Positions 52,975 through 62,014 of a DNA stretch of 64,000 bases are shown here, piece by piece (within the stretch, counting starts at the first letter, position 1; the number at the start of each line of letters is the position of its first letter). Made by a program: the position numbers and the translations under genes. The notes under the pieces were generated by a model. That model had not been told where the DNA came from. It saw nothing but the letters and a program-made list of their open reading frames with translations, and did no database searches. This stretch comes from Paenibacillus sp. GTDB taxonomy: Bacteria; Bacillota; Bacilli; Paenibacillales; YIM-B00363. The DNA lies in contig NZ_JAPSKE010000014.1 of NCBI RefSeq assembly GCF_031177825.1, positions 83,938-147,937 of the forward strand, in the 5' to 3' direction.

Positions 52975-53969
52975 ACAGATTTACGCATAATCGTCTCGTG
53001 AGGCAAGACGACGACCGGGTTGGATACCGGCTCTTTCTTCATCAGCTTCGTCAACAACCGCATCGATACGGCGCCGATGTCGTACATCGGCTGCGCCACC
53101 GTAGACAGCTGAGGACGCACCATCGAAGCCATCCGGACGTTGTCGACGGAGACCACCGCCAAATCCTCCGGTACGCGGAGACCCGCGTCTTGAATCGCGT
53201 GAATGGCGCCGATCGCCATCTCGTCGGTCGCCGCGAAGATCGCCGTCGGCCGATCCGGCAGCTGGAGGAAATACTCCATCGTGTCGAGGCCCGCTTCATA
53301 GCGATAGTTGCCGACGCGAACATGCGATTCCCGGAACGGGATGCCCGCTTCTTCGATCGCGCGCTTATACCCTTGGTAACGCGCGAATCCGTTCGACGGA
53401 TCCTGCAGGCTGCCGCTGATCATGCCGATATTGCGGTGCCCGTGGTCGATCAATACCTTCACGGCGTCATAAGCGGCCGCTTCGTGATCGATATCCACGG
53501 ACGGAATCACGCGGTTCGCGTCGGTCGTCGCGCACAATACGATCGGTACCGACGTCCGGAACGCTTCGATATGCTCGTCCGTCACGACGCCGCCCATGAA
53601 CAGCAGCCCGTCGACCTGCTTCTCCAACAACGTGTTGATCACGCGAATTTCCTTGTCCTTCTTCTTGTCGGAGTTGCAGAGAATCATATTGTAGTGATAC
53701 ATGTTCGCGATATCTTCGATGCCGCGTACGACCTCGGAGTACATCGTGTTCGAAATATCGGGAATCACGACGCCGACCGTCGTCGTCTTCTTGCTGGCCA
53801 ATCCGCGGGCGACCGCATTCGGCCGGTACCCCAGTCTTTCGATCGCTTCGAACACTTTCTTCCGGGTTTGCGGCTTCACGTTCGGGTTGTTGTTCACAAC
53901 GCGCGAGACCGTCGCCATCGACACCCCGGCTTCCCGAGCCACGTCGTAAATTGTCACTGTCACGAGCAT
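52962..53969 (-). CDS. ccpA: Catabolite control protein A
   Basis: A 335-residue LacI-family regulator. The N-terminal helix-turn-helix reads [19 protein letters not shown], and the following [20 protein letters not shown] and [19 protein letters not shown] match CcpA almost residue by residue. The C-terminal half has [18 protein letters not shown] and [10 protein letters not shown]. CcpA binds cre sites with Ser-phosphorylated HPr or Crh and directs carbon catabolite repression. The start is ATG 53969 or a GTG at 53963, which has better spacing to GGAG. A PTS operon and an HPr-like gene lie within 15 kb. Confidence 0.94.
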   Translation of the reverse strand: MLVTVTIYDVAREAGVSMATVSRVVNNNPNVKPQTRKKVFEAIERLGYRPNAVARGLASKKTTTVGVVIPDISNTMYSEVVRGIEDIANMYHYNMILCNSDKKKDKEIRVINTLLEKQVDGLLFMGGVVTDEHIEAFRTSVPIVLCATTDANRVIPSVDIDHEAAAYDAVKVLIDHGHRNIGMISGSLQDPSNGFARYQGYKRAIEEAGIPFRESHVRVGNYRYEAGLDTMEYFLQLPDRPTAIFAATDEMAIGAIHAIQDAGLRVPEDLAVVSVDNVRMASMVRPQLSTVAQPMYDIGAVSMRLLTKLMKKEPVSNPVVVLPHETIMRKSVAHV

Positions 53970-54177
53970 TCTCTCCAATAATGAATATTTGTAGATATGA
54001 ACAGCGGGTAGTAGACTATTCCTCGGTAACACGGAAATTCGAGATCCATTCATCCATTGAAGGATATAATAAAATATGATACGACAATTTTTTACTTTAC
54101 GCAACGATAGCGGCCGAAAGGGCCCGGAAAACAAAAAAACCTCCGAAGAGGTTTGGGGGAAATCGACGGAAAACGAC

Positions 54178-54585
54178 CTACGTGGGGATGCTGGCCTTCG
54201 CGATTTGCGAAAGGCGATCTCGGATTTCCTCCGACCACGGTTCGTCGCCGAGCGATTGCGCCAGAAGCATCAAGTCCAACAGCTGATTGACGCGTTCCTT
54301 CACGATCTGTTCCACCGGAACGTTCGCTCGTTCTTTCTTTGTCGCTTCATGAAGCAGGAACGCCAGTTCGTTGGACTCGTTAAAGCGAATATGTTGTTTC
54401 ACGGGATTTCGGCCGAGTTGTCGAATCAACGAACTCAGCTCCTGTTTTACGTCCTGCAGCACCTCGCTGCGTTCGCAGCCGTTGCAAGAGTAAATCGGAA
54501 CGTTCTCGATGTTCACTTTGTTCGAGAAGATGACCGTGCGCAGCCGAATGGACATCGTCTGTCCGCAGACGCAATATTTCTCCAA
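54178..54585 (-). CDS. Small zinc-ribbon protein of unknown function
   Basis: A 135-residue protein. The N-terminus has a CVCG pair (about 5-8) and a CNGCE pair (about 36-40), typical of a zinc ribbon as in YgiT-type proteins. The remainder is helical and charged ([19 protein letters not shown] and [17 protein letters not shown]). The start is TTG at 54585, seven bases after AGGAGG; an upstream ATG is less well placed. It lies upstream of ccpA. The family is not recognised with certainty. Confidence 0.7.
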   Translation of the reverse strand: MEKYCVCGQTMSIRLRTVIFSNKVNIENVPIYSCNGCERSEVLQDVKQELSSLIRQLGRNPVKQHIRFNESNELAFLLHEATKKERANVPVEQIVKERVNQLLDLMLLAQSLGDEPWSEEIRDRLSQIAKASIPT

Positions 54586-54713
54586 TCCGAGCCCTCCTAA
54601 GAGCCATGGCAAACTTGCTCGCGCTTTCGTGCCTCTTTACGTATTCGAGGAACGTCGCGCAACTCCTTCCGCTTCGCTCTTAGAAGTTCTTGGAATCGTC
54701 GTCCCGCGTCGGA

Positions 54714-55238
54714 TTATCTTGGCGCCAACGCGTCGCAGAACGCCTTGGCGTACGGCGGAAGATCCGGCGGACGGCGGCTCGAGACGATGTGTCCGTCGAC
54801 GACGACGGCCTCGTCGTGCCAGATCGCTCCCGCGTTCTCCATATCGTCGCGGATGCCCGGCGTCGAGGTGACGTTCCGGCCGCGCAAAATTTTCGCGGAG
54901 ACGAGCACCCAGCCCGCATGGCAGATTTGGCCGATCGGCCGTCTCAGCTCGTCCATCCGGCGCACCATCGCGAGCACCTCCGGATAGCGCCGCAGCTTAT
55001 CGGGCGCCCAGCCGCCGGGCACCAACAGCCCGTCGAACTCGTCGATGTTCACGTCGCCGAACGCAACGTCGGACGTCGCGGGCACGCCGTATTTCCCGGT
55101 GTAGGCGAAGCCCTTCTTCGCGCCGGCCACGACGACCTCCGCTCCTTCCTCCCGAACGCGATAGATCGGGTACCACAACTCCAAATCCTCGAATTCTTCG
55201 TCTACGAGGCTAAGCACCTTTTTCCCGGATAACCGCAT
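54714..55238 (-). CDS. DJ-1/PfpI family protein
   Basis: A 174-residue protein with KKVLSLVDEEFEDLELWYPI at the N-terminus, DEFDGLLVPGGWAPDKLR, and the nucleophile elbow IGQICHAGWVLVSA, where cysteine is followed by histidine. This is the YraA/PfpI subset of the DJ-1 superfamily, with deglycase or protease activity proposed. GTATG-type extra domains are absent. The ATG at 55238 follows a purine-rich AGGAAGGAAGAAGGAG. It lies downstream of ptsI. Confidence 0.9.
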   Translation of the reverse strand: MRLSGKKVLSLVDEEFEDLELWYPIYRVREEGAEVVVAGAKKGFAYTGKYGVPATSDVAFGDVNIDEFDGLLVPGGWAPDKLRRYPEVLAMVRRMDELRRPIGQICHAGWVLVSAKILRGRNVTSTPGIRDDMENAGAIWHDEAVVVDGHIVSSRRPPDLPPYAKAFCDALAPR

Positions 55239-55276
55239 GCTCCTTCTTCCTTCCTGTTTCGAAAATGATCTCGCGC

Positions 55277-57025
55277 TTACGTCGCGCAGCCGCACCCCAT
55301 GCCGATCCGCTCGAGCGCCTCGCGGATGTCCCGGCTCGTCTTGAGCTTCGACAGCTCGCCCCAGTGCGCCGCGGAACGGGCGGCGGACGCCTTCAGCAGC
55401 TCGCTCTTGAGCGGCAGCATCAAACCCGACGCCATGCTCAGCTCTCTTACGCCTAATCCGAGCCAAATCGGCAGCGCGAGCGGATCGCCCGCCATCTCGC
55501 CGCAGACGCTGACGCCGATGCCCGCGTGCTGCGCCGCGGCGACCGTCGTCTGAATCATCCGGATGACGGCCGGGTGGAACGGGTCGTACAACGACGCGAC
55601 ATGCTCGTTCAGGCGGTCCGCCGCGAGAATGTATTGCGTCAGATCGTTCGTGCCGATGCTGAAGAAGTCGACCTCGGAAGCGAGCAGATCGGCCACGATC
55701 GCGGCGGCCGGCACCTCGACCATCATACCCACGCGCATATGTTCGTCGTATGGCTGCCGCTCCGCGCGCAGCTCGGCCTTCGCTTCGTCGAAGATGCGCT
55801 TGGCCGCGCGGAATTGTTCGACCGACTGAATCATCGGGAACATGACGCGAACGGTGCCGCAGGCTCCCGCGCGAAGAATGGCGCGCAGCTGCGTCTTGAA
55901 CGTGTGCGGCTGCGCCAGCGAAATCCGAATCGACCGGAAGCCCAGCACCGGGTTCTCTTCTTCCGGAACGTCCGCGTACTCGAGCTGCTTGTCGCCCCCG
56001 ACGTCGAGCGTTCGGATCGTCAACGGCTTGCCTTCCAGCAAGGAAGCGGCTTGGCAATAAATCTCGTATTGCTCCTGCTCCGTCGGGTACGTCTCCCGGT
56101 CCATGTAGATGAATTCGGTCCGGAACAAGCCGACGCCCTCCGCGCCGCCCTCGAGCGCCGCCTCGAGATCGCGCAGCGACGCGATATTGGCGAACAGCGA
56201 CATGCGAAGGCCGTCCGTCGTCACGGTCGGCAGCGTCGCGAGCGACTGCAAGCGTTCCAGCACGCGGACCTCGCTCTCGCGCAGCTCCGAATACCGTCGG
56301 ATTTCCGCTTCCGGCGGATTGACCAGCACGATGCCCGCTTTGCCGTCGATCACGAGGACGTCGCCCGTCTGAATCGGCTCGGCCAGCTTGCCCTCCAGCC
56401 CGAGCACGAGCGGAATGTTGAGCGCCCGAGCCATGATCGCGGTATGGGACGTGCTGCCCCCCGCCAGCGTCACGATGCCGAGCACGTGATTCGGATTCAG
56501 ATGCACGAGCTGGGACGGCGATACTTCCTTCGCGACGAGGATGAACGGCTTGTTGTCCGTCGGCAGCTTCACGTCCGGCGTGCCGATCAAGTGCTTCAGG
56601 AGACGATTGCCGACGTCCTTGATGTCGAGCGCGCGCTCCTTCATATATTGATCGTCGAGCAGATCGAACATGTTGACGAATTTGTCGATGACTTCTTTCA
56701 CCGCCACCTCCGCCGCCTTATACTGGCGCTGGATGATGCCCTGGATCTCGTTCATGAAGACGGGATCGTCCAGTATGGCCAAGTGGGCGTCGAAAATGTT
56801 CGATTCCTGCTCGCCGATATACCCCGAGATTTCCTGTTTGATCGACGTGATTTCTTGCTTGGAGTGGCGAATGCCCTCGTACAGTCGTTCGAATTCGGCC
56901 GCGAGATCGGTGACGTCCTTTTTGTTTTCGGGAACGTCCCACTCCCAATGCGGCAGAACGAAAGCTTTGCCGATCGCGATGCCGGACGAGGCACCCGTGC
57001 CCTGTATGTTACGCGCGGTTGACAT
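55277..57025 (-). CDS. ptsI: PTS enzyme I
   Basis: A 582-residue enzyme I that takes phosphate from PEP and passes it to HPr. The N-terminus has GTGASSGIAIGKAF, the phosphohistidine lies in GGSTSHTAIMARALNIP (about 185-201), and the PEP-binding domain has GLFRTEFIYMDR and SIGTNDLTQY. The C-terminal CGEMAGD holds the catalytic cysteine. It overlaps the EIICBA gene by 17 bases and has no ptsH gene next to it, unlike the usual ptsH-ptsI pair. Confidence 0.97.
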   Translation of the reverse strand: MSTARNIQGTGASSGIAIGKAFVLPHWEWDVPENKKDVTDLAAEFERLYEGIRHSKQEITSIKQEISGYIGEQESNIFDAHLAILDDPVFMNEIQGIIQRQYKAAEVAVKEVIDKFVNMFDLLDDQYMKERALDIKDVGNRLLKHLIGTPDVKLPTDNKPFILVAKEVSPSQLVHLNPNHVLGIVTLAGGSTSHTAIMARALNIPLVLGLEGKLAEPIQTGDVLVIDGKAGIVLVNPPEAEIRRYSELRESEVRVLERLQSLATLPTVTTDGLRMSLFANIASLRDLEAALEGGAEGVGLFRTEFIYMDRETYPTEQEQYEIYCQAASLLEGKPLTIRTLDVGGDKQLEYADVPEEENPVLGFRSIRISLAQPHTFKTQLRAILRAGACGTVRVMFPMIQSVEQFRAAKRIFDEAKAELRAERQPYDEHMRVGMMVEVPAAAIVADLLASEVDFFSIGTNDLTQYILAADRLNEHVASLYDPFHPAVIRMIQTTVAAAQHAGIGVSVCGEMAGDPLALPIWLGLGVRELSMASGLMLPLKSELLKASAARSAAHWGELSKLKTSRDIREALERIGMGCGCAT

Positions 57026-58895
57026 CGGACGGATCCTCCTTTAGCGTGACTGACATGACCGAAGCCTGGCCCTTGCGAACGGCCTTGAACGGAGCGTAGC
57101 TCCAAGACTTAACCCTTGCCGGATTCGTGACGACCATCGGCGTCGCGATCGACTTCGCGTGCTTGCGCAGCTTCGCCAGATCGAACGTGATCAGCAGCTG
57201 CCCCGGTTGCACCGTTTCGCCCTCGGTGACATGCGCTTCGAACGGCTCGTTCGGCACCTGCGACGAATCGATGCCGATATGCAGCAGCACTTCGAGTCCT
57301 TCCGGGGTAACGATGCCGATCGCGTGGGCCGTCGGGAACAGGGTGGAAATTTTCCCGGCCACCGGCGCGACGAGCTCCCCGCGTTCCGGCAGGAAGGCGG
57401 CCCCGTCGCCGACGATCTTCCCGCCGAACACCGGATCGGGCACGTCCTCGAGCGGGATCATGCGTCCCGCGACCGGCGAGCGGAACGGGACGACGCGCGG
57501 ATCCTTGCGGATCGTCTTCATGATCTCCTCGCGGATGAGCTCGGAGAACGTGCCGAAGACGACCTGCACGTTCCCTCCGCCGAGGGTGATGACGCCCGCC
57601 GCGCCGAGATGGCGCAGCGCTCCGATGTCCATCTCCCGGTCGTTCGCGAGCGTCAAACGCAGTCTCGTGATGCACGCCTCGATGCGGACGACGTTCTCCT
57701 TGCCCCCGAGCGCCTGCAGGATGAGCGGGGCTCGGTACGGGATGTCCCCCGCCCAATCATCCAGCGCCGAGCCTTCTTCCCGGCCCGGAGTCGGAATCTG
57801 GAACCGGCGAATCGCCCAGCGGAATAACAAATAATAACAGACTCCATAGGCGAGACCGATCGGCAGCAGCATCCAACTGTTCGTCGCGAGGTGGTTGTTG
57901 AGCAGGAAGTCGATCGCCCCGGCGGAGAAGGCGAAGCCGTGATGAATGTCGAGCGCGTACGTGATCCACATCGACAAGCCGGATAGGATCGCGTGGATGA
58001 CGAACAAATACGGCGCGACGAACAAGAACGCGAATTCGATCGGCTCCGTCACTCCGGTCAGGAACGAAGACAGCGCCGCGGTCAAGAACGTCGCCTTCAC
58101 CTTGGGCTTCAAGTCTTCTCTCGCTTCATGAATGATCGCGAAAGCGATTGCAGGCAACGCGAACATCATCGTCGGGTACAAGCCTGCCATAAAGATGCCG
58201 GCGGTCGGGTCTCCGGCGAAGAAGCGCGGCAGATCGCCGTTCACGATGCTGCCGTCCCATCGCTCGTACGTGCCGGTCTGGAACCATACGACGTTGTTCA
58301 AGATGTAGTGCAAGCCCGACGGTACGAGCAGACGATGCATCATGCCGTAGAGGAACGCGCCGAAGCCGCCCATCCCGAGCAGCAAGCCGCTCAGCTCGCG
58401 AAGCCCCGTCTGGACGTATGGACCGATCTGTACGACCAGGACGGAAAACAGGAACGAAGCGAAGCACATGATCAGCAGCACGAATCTTGGCCCGCCGAAA
58501 AATTGAATGTATTCCGGAAACCGAATTTCTTTGAAGCGATGATATAACAACGCCGCCATGATGCCGATGACGATGCCGCTCGTAACGCCGAGCTCGAAGC
58601 CGGCCGGGATGAAAAATTGCGTCACCCGATCGTATACGAAGTAGCCGACCAACGCCGACATGCCGGCGATGCCGGCGCTCTCCGATAAGCCGAGGGCGAC
58701 CCCGACGGCGAAAATGTAAGGCAAATATGTAAAGACGGTCATGCCGGCGTATCTGAACAGATCGCTTAACTGATCGAACCCGATCGCTTCCCAAGGGATC
58801 GCGCCGAGTCGGAGCAGAATCGCGGCCGCGGGCAAGGCGATCATCGGCATCATCAGCGATCGGCCGAATTGCTGCAATATCCCCATCCAATTCAC
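57009..58895 (-). CDS. PTS EIICBA for N-acetylglucosamine
   Basis: A 628-residue PTS permease with domain order C-B-A. IIC (about 1-380) has ten or so membrane segments, with RLLVPSGLHYILNNVVWFQ, GDPTAGIFMAGLYPTMMF, LTGVTEPIEFAFLFVAP and HHGFAFSAGAIDFLLN, which are like NagE more than PtsG. IIB (about 400-470) has the phosphocysteine in VVRIEACITRLRLTLA. IIA (about 490-628) has the histidine in LLHIGIDS. The GTG at 58895 is preferred: GGGGG is about 11 bases upstream and the earlier TTG is part of the -35. Confidence 0.88.
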   Translation of the reverse strand: MNWMGILQQFGRSLMMPMIALPAAAILLRLGAIPWEAIGFDQLSDLFRYAGMTVFTYLPYIFAVGVALGLSESAGIAGMSALVGYFVYDRVTQFFIPAGFELGVTSGIVIGIMAALLYHRFKEIRFPEYIQFFGGPRFVLLIMCFASFLFSVLVVQIGPYVQTGLRELSGLLLGMGGFGAFLYGMMHRLLVPSGLHYILNNVVWFQTGTYERWDGSIVNGDLPRFFAGDPTAGIFMAGLYPTMMFALPAIAFAIIHEAREDLKPKVKATFLTAALSSFLTGVTEPIEFAFLFVAPYLFVIHAILSGLSMWITYALDIHHGFAFSAGAIDFLLNNHLATNSWMLLPIGLAYGVCYYLLFRWAIRRFQIPTPGREEGSALDDWAGDIPYRAPLILQALGGKENVVRIEACITRLRLTLANDREMDIGALRHLGAAGVITLGGGNVQVVFGTFSELIREEIMKTIRKDPRVVPFRSPVAGRMIPLEDVPDPVFGGKIVGDGAAFLPERGELVAPVAGKISTLFPTAHAIGIVTPEGLEVLLHIGIDSSQVPNEPFEAHVTEGETVQPGQLLITFDLAKLRKHAKSIATPMVVTNPARVKSWSYAPFKAVRKGQASVMSVTLKEDPSDVNRA

Positions 58896-58926
58896 GCTCG
58901 GTCCGTCCCCCTTTCGTCTATTCGTA

Positions 58927-58955
58927 ATGGTAATGAACCGCTTGTCTTTTGTCAA
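58927..58955 (-). promoter_or_regulatory. Promoter of the PTS operon
   Basis: On the minus strand TTGACA (58950-58955) and TACCAT (58927-58932) are 17 bases apart. It lies just after the terminator of the repeat protein gene. No clear cre site or antiterminator hairpin was seen. Confidence 0.55.
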
Positions 58956-58959
58956 AGAG

Positions 58960-58987
58960 AAAAACGGCGGACGTCACCGTCCGCCGT
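58960..58987 (-). terminator. Terminator of the repeat-protein gene
   Basis: On the minus strand ACGGCGGACG-GTGA-CGTCCGCCGT is followed by TTTTCTC, 18 bases after the stop at 59005. Confidence 0.85.
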
Positions 58988-59004
58988 TCGTCTTGTTGCC
59001 GGTA

Positions 59005-59724
59005 TTAGAAGTTGCGGTAAGGAGAGAAATTGCTTTGGTTTTGCATGATTTGGCTCGTCGGCGTGTTGACGTTGTACGTACCCTGCACGTTGTTCAGCGT
59101 GTTGACGCCTTGCGAGCGACCCGTCGCGTACGTGCTTGCGCGCAAGGAATCTTCCCGCAGGTAGTTGTCATGGTCCGGACGGTTGCCGACGTAATTTTGC
59201 GTATGGTAGCTGTTCGTCCCTTGGAAGCTCGACTGCGCGCTTGGCTGGAACGAAGACGTCGAGCCGAAGCTTTGGCCTTGGTTCGACGCATACGAGCTCG
59301 GGGACTGGCTGTCTTCACGGAAGCTGCGATCGTGGTTCGGCTGGTTCCCTACATAGCTGGACGTGTGATAATTTCCCGTCTGCATGCTCGGGGACTGGCT
59401 GTCTTCGCGGAAGCTGCGGTCGTGATTCGGCTGGTTCCCTACATAGCTAGACGTGTGATAGTTGCCCGTCTGCATGCTCGGCGACTGACTGTCCTCTCGG
59501 AAGCTGCGGTCATGGTTCGGCTGATTCCCCACGTAGCCGGACGTGTGGTAGTTCGAACCCCCGAATTGCGTCGACTGTTGCGGCTGATAGAACGACTGGA
59601 CGGCGCCCGTCGGTTGGAACGCCTTTTGCAGGCCGCGGTACTGCGACTGCACTTGTTGGCCGAAACCTTGTTGCTGACCGAAAGATTGTTGCCCGAAGGA
59701 AGGTTGGAACGATTGATTGAACAC
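59005..59724 (-). CDS. Gln/Ser/Asn-rich tandem-repeat protein
   Basis: A 239-residue, low-complexity protein without a signal peptide or membrane segment. The head (about 1-55) is rich in Gln, Phe and Ser (SFGQQSFGQQQGFGQQ). Three near-identical 30-residue repeats follow (YHTSSYVGNQPNHDRSFRED type), and then a fourth, more divergent copy (YHTQNYVGNRPDHDNYLRED). The tail is Asn/Gln-rich. It has its own promoter region and a strong terminator. No family recognised. Its unordered, Gln/Tyr-rich character would suit a spore-surface or assembly protein, but that is a guess. Confidence 0.75.
   Translation of the reverse strand: MFNQSFQPSFGQQSFGQQQGFGQQVQSQYRGLQKAFQPTGAVQSFYQPQQSTQFGGSNYHTSGYVGNQPNHDRSFREDSQSPSMQTGNYHTSSYVGNQPNHDRSFREDSQSPSMQTGNYHTSSYVGNQPNHDRSFREDSQSPSSYASNQGQSFGSTSSFQPSAQSSFQGTNSYHTQNYVGNRPDHDNYLREDSLRASTYATGRSQGVNTLNNVQGTYNVNTPTSQIMQNQSNFSPYRNF
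59296..59565 (-). repeat. Three tandem 90-bp repeats
   Basis: Copies begin at 59296, 59386 and 59476 with exactly 90 bases each; the first two differ in only a few positions and the third is less conserved. They code for the 30-residue repeats of the protein at 59005-59724 and lack CRISPR-type spacers. Confidence 0.9.
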
Positions 59725-59843
59725 GATCGAATTTCCTCCTTAGAGTAAAAGTGGTCCCCCGAGGGCGCGCCGAGACGACGCATCCTTGGAAGCCTCTAAT
59801 ATTGTGTCTAAGGAACGGCGAAATTATGAATACGCCGGAGCGA

Positions 59844-60269
59844 TCATTTTCGATTCGGACGCAACACCGCGTCTTCCACTTTAATGCATCGATCCATGAT
59901 AACGTTCATCCCGGCATCCGACGCGATGCGCGCCGCCTCCTCGCTAGCGATGCCGAGTTGCAGCCACAGCGTCTTCGCGCCGACCGCGGCCGCCTCCTCC
60001 GCGATCGGCGGCGTATGCTCCGCCCGACGGAAGACGTTGACGATGTCGATCGATTCCGGGATGTCCTTCAGCGACGCGTATCCTTTTTGGCCGAGCACGT
60101 CCTCCCCCTTCGGATTGACCGGGATAATCCGGTACCCGCGATGCATCATCGCCTCCGACACTTCGTACGCCGGGCGGTCGGGGTTGTTGGTCAACCCGAC
60201 GACGGCGATCGCGCCCGCTTGCTCGAGAATCGTCTTGATTGCGTCCCTGCTCGGATGTTCGTACGCCAT
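59844..60269 (-). CDS. CoA-binding protein, YccU type
   Basis: A 141-residue Rossmann-like CoA-binding protein. The nucleotide-binding loop is IAVVGLTNNPDRPAYEV (about 21-37), with RIIPVNPKGEDVLGQKGY (about 47-64) and DIVNVFRRAEHTPPIAEEA (about 75-93). The family is homologous to the CoA-binding domain of succinyl-CoA synthetase, yet its function is unknown. It lies 16 bases after aroA and probably is co-transcribed. Confidence 0.9.
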   Translation of the reverse strand: MAYEHPSRDAIKTILEQAGAIAVVGLTNNPDRPAYEVSEAMMHRGYRIIPVNPKGEDVLGQKGYASLKDIPESIDIVNVFRRAEHTPPIAEEAAAVGAKTLWLQLGIASEEAARIASDAGMNVIMDRCIKVEDAVLRPNRK

Positions 60270-60285
60270 AGGTTCAGCCTCCTTC

Positions 60286-61575
60286 TTATTCCATGCGGAT
60301 ATCGGCGCCCAGCGCTTTCAGGTGTTCGAAAAATTGCGGATACGACTTCGCGACGTGATGCGCGTCCCGAATGACGAGACCTTCGCTCGACCGCAGACCG
60401 ACCACGGACAACGCCATAATGACGCGGTGGTCGTAATGCGCGTCGATGACGACGCCGCCCTTCACGCCTTCCGGCTTGCCGTGCACGATAATCTCGTCGC
60501 GCTTCTCCTCGACGTTCGCGCCCGCTTTCCGCAGTTCCGTTAAGTAGTCTGTAATCCGGTCGCATTCTTTATAACGCAAGTTTTCCACGTTGTAGAACCT
60601 TGACGTGCCTTCGGCGAAGACGGACGCGGCCACGCATGCCAGAACGGCGTCCGTAAACTCGTCTCCGTCGAACTCCACCGCCCGCAGCTTGCCGTTGCCC
60701 TGCACCCGAACGATCCCGTTCTCATGCGTCAACGGCGTTCCCATCGCGCGGATGACGTCGACCGCCTTGCGTTCGCCTTGCTTGCTGTTCTCCAGCAGTC
60801 GATGCACCGTCACGTCCGATTGCGTGACCGCGGCCGCCGCGAGGATCGCCGCCGAGCCGGGGTAATCGCCTTGCACCGAATAATCGCCGACGCGGTACGC
60901 TTGATTCCCGGGCACGCGATAGAACATTAAGTCGTCGCTTGCTTCCACCTCGATGCCGGCGTCGCGCAGCACCTCCAGCGTCTGGCCGACGACGATCTTC
61001 GACTTCAAGTCGTGCAGCACGCGAATTTCGCTGTCTTCCTTCAGCAGCGGCGTTAGGAACAGCAGCGAGCTAAGGAACTGCGAAGAGACGCTGCCGGACA
61101 CTTCGATCGCGCCGCCCTTCGGCTGCCCGCCGTACACCGTGATCGGGAGCTTGCCTTGGTTATGATCGATGCGGACGTTCATCGTCTGCAGCGCGGAGAT
61201 CAAGTCGTCGTGCGGCCGCTTGCCGAGCGAATCGGGGTACGTGTTGACGAAAGTGACCTCCGGAAGCAACGCAGCTACCGACAACAGGAAGCGCAATACG
61301 GCGCCCGCGTTCCCGACGTTCAACTCCTTGACCGCTTTCGGATGCTTGCCGAAGCCGTGCACCGTCATCTCGACGTCCGTCTCGGTCAAACCGGCTCCTA
61401 GGTCCCTCAGGCAGCGTCGCAGCGCGTCGCTGTCCTCGCTGTGCGCGGGATATTTGATGCGGCTGACGCCGTCGGCGAGCGCGGCGACGAGCATATAGCG
61501 GGTGGTGTAGTTTTTGGAGGATAACGCTTGAAGCTCCCCTTGCAAACGGGCGGTAGGTTTAACGATGGCATCCAT
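60286..61575 (-). CDS. aroA: 3-phosphoshikimate 1-carboxyvinyltransferase
   Basis: A 429-residue EPSP synthase that joins shikimate 3-phosphate and PEP in aromatic amino acid synthesis. It keeps SSKNYTTRYMLVAAL (the K and R of the PEP site), SGSVSSQFLSSLLFLTPLL, GDYPGSAAI and VENLRYKECDRI. The PEP/glyphosate loop reads GNAGAVLRFLLSV where common enzymes have GNAGTAMRPL. ATG at 61575 follows GAGGAG. Activity is likely but the loop is atypical. Confidence 0.92.
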   Translation of the reverse strand: MDAIVKPTARLQGELQALSSKNYTTRYMLVAALADGVSRIKYPAHSEDSDALRRCLRDLGAGLTETDVEMTVHGFGKHPKAVKELNVGNAGAVLRFLLSVAALLPEVTFVNTYPDSLGKRPHDDLISALQTMNVRIDHNQGKLPITVYGGQPKGGAIEVSGSVSSQFLSSLLFLTPLLKEDSEIRVLHDLKSKIVVGQTLEVLRDAGIEVEASDDLMFYRVPGNQAYRVGDYSVQGDYPGSAAILAAAAVTQSDVTVHRLLENSKQGERKAVDVIRAMGTPLTHENGIVRVQGNGKLRAVEFDGDEFTDAVLACVAASVFAEGTSRFYNVENLRYKECDRITDYLTELRKAGANVEEKRDEIIVHGKPEGVKGGVVIDAHYDHRVIMALSVVGLRSSEGLVIRDAHHVAKSYPQFFEHLKALGADIRME

Positions 61576-61657
61576 GTTGAAATTCTCCTCTCTTCTATAG
61601 AACGAACGAGCCGCGAACGCGAGTAGTTATGTATCTTATCCAGCCAGCCTGTCGCCG

Positions 61658-62014
61658 CTACGGCGCGAGCGCCGTTCCGGCGCCGGCCGCCGCGATCGAT
61701 GCCGCGACGGTAAGGGCGATATAAGCCGCCGACCGCCGCCGGCTTCCCGCTCGCGACAAAGTCGCGGCTTCCACGGCGAACGTCGAATACGTCGTGAAGC
61801 CGCCGAGCAGGCCCGCGCCGACCCCCGCTGCCGCGACGGGATTCGCGATCCCGCCGCCGGCCATCCACCCGAGGAGGAACGAACCGGCGACGTTGACGGC
61901 CAGCGTCGCGTAGGGCAGACGGTGCGAAGCGCGGTTCCGGCGAAGGACGGCGGCCCGCAAGGCGGCGCCGACCGCCCCTCCGGCCGCGACGGCGAAGAGG
62001 ACGAGGGCGCTCAA
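61658..62014 (-). CDS. crcB: Fluoride ion transporter CrcB, second gene
   Basis: A 118-residue CrcB/Fluc membrane protein with four hydrophobic segments. It has GGAVGAALRAAVL, the LPYATLAVNVAGSFLLGW strand-helix with the pore asparagine, and GFTTYSTFAVEA with the phenylalanine-box motif. The start is TTG at 62014, whose bases overlap the TGA of the first crcB; GGGAGG lies upstream. The pair could form a dual-topology heterodimer that exports fluoride. Confidence 0.85.
   Translation of the reverse strand: MSALVLFAVAAGGAVGAALRAAVLRRNRASHRLPYATLAVNVAGSFLLGWMAGGGIANPVAAAGVGAGLLGGFTTYSTFAVEAATLSRAGSRRRSAAYIALTVAASIAAAGAGTALAP

Noticed and set aside
58896..58960. cre site (AAGCGGTTCATT) at the PTS promoter
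   Set aside because: One base is missing between the CG core and the CA half, so the consensus is not met.
59296..59565. Direct repeats that might suggest a CRISPR array
   Set aside because: The units are contiguous, exactly 90 bases and in the reading frame of one protein; no spacers.
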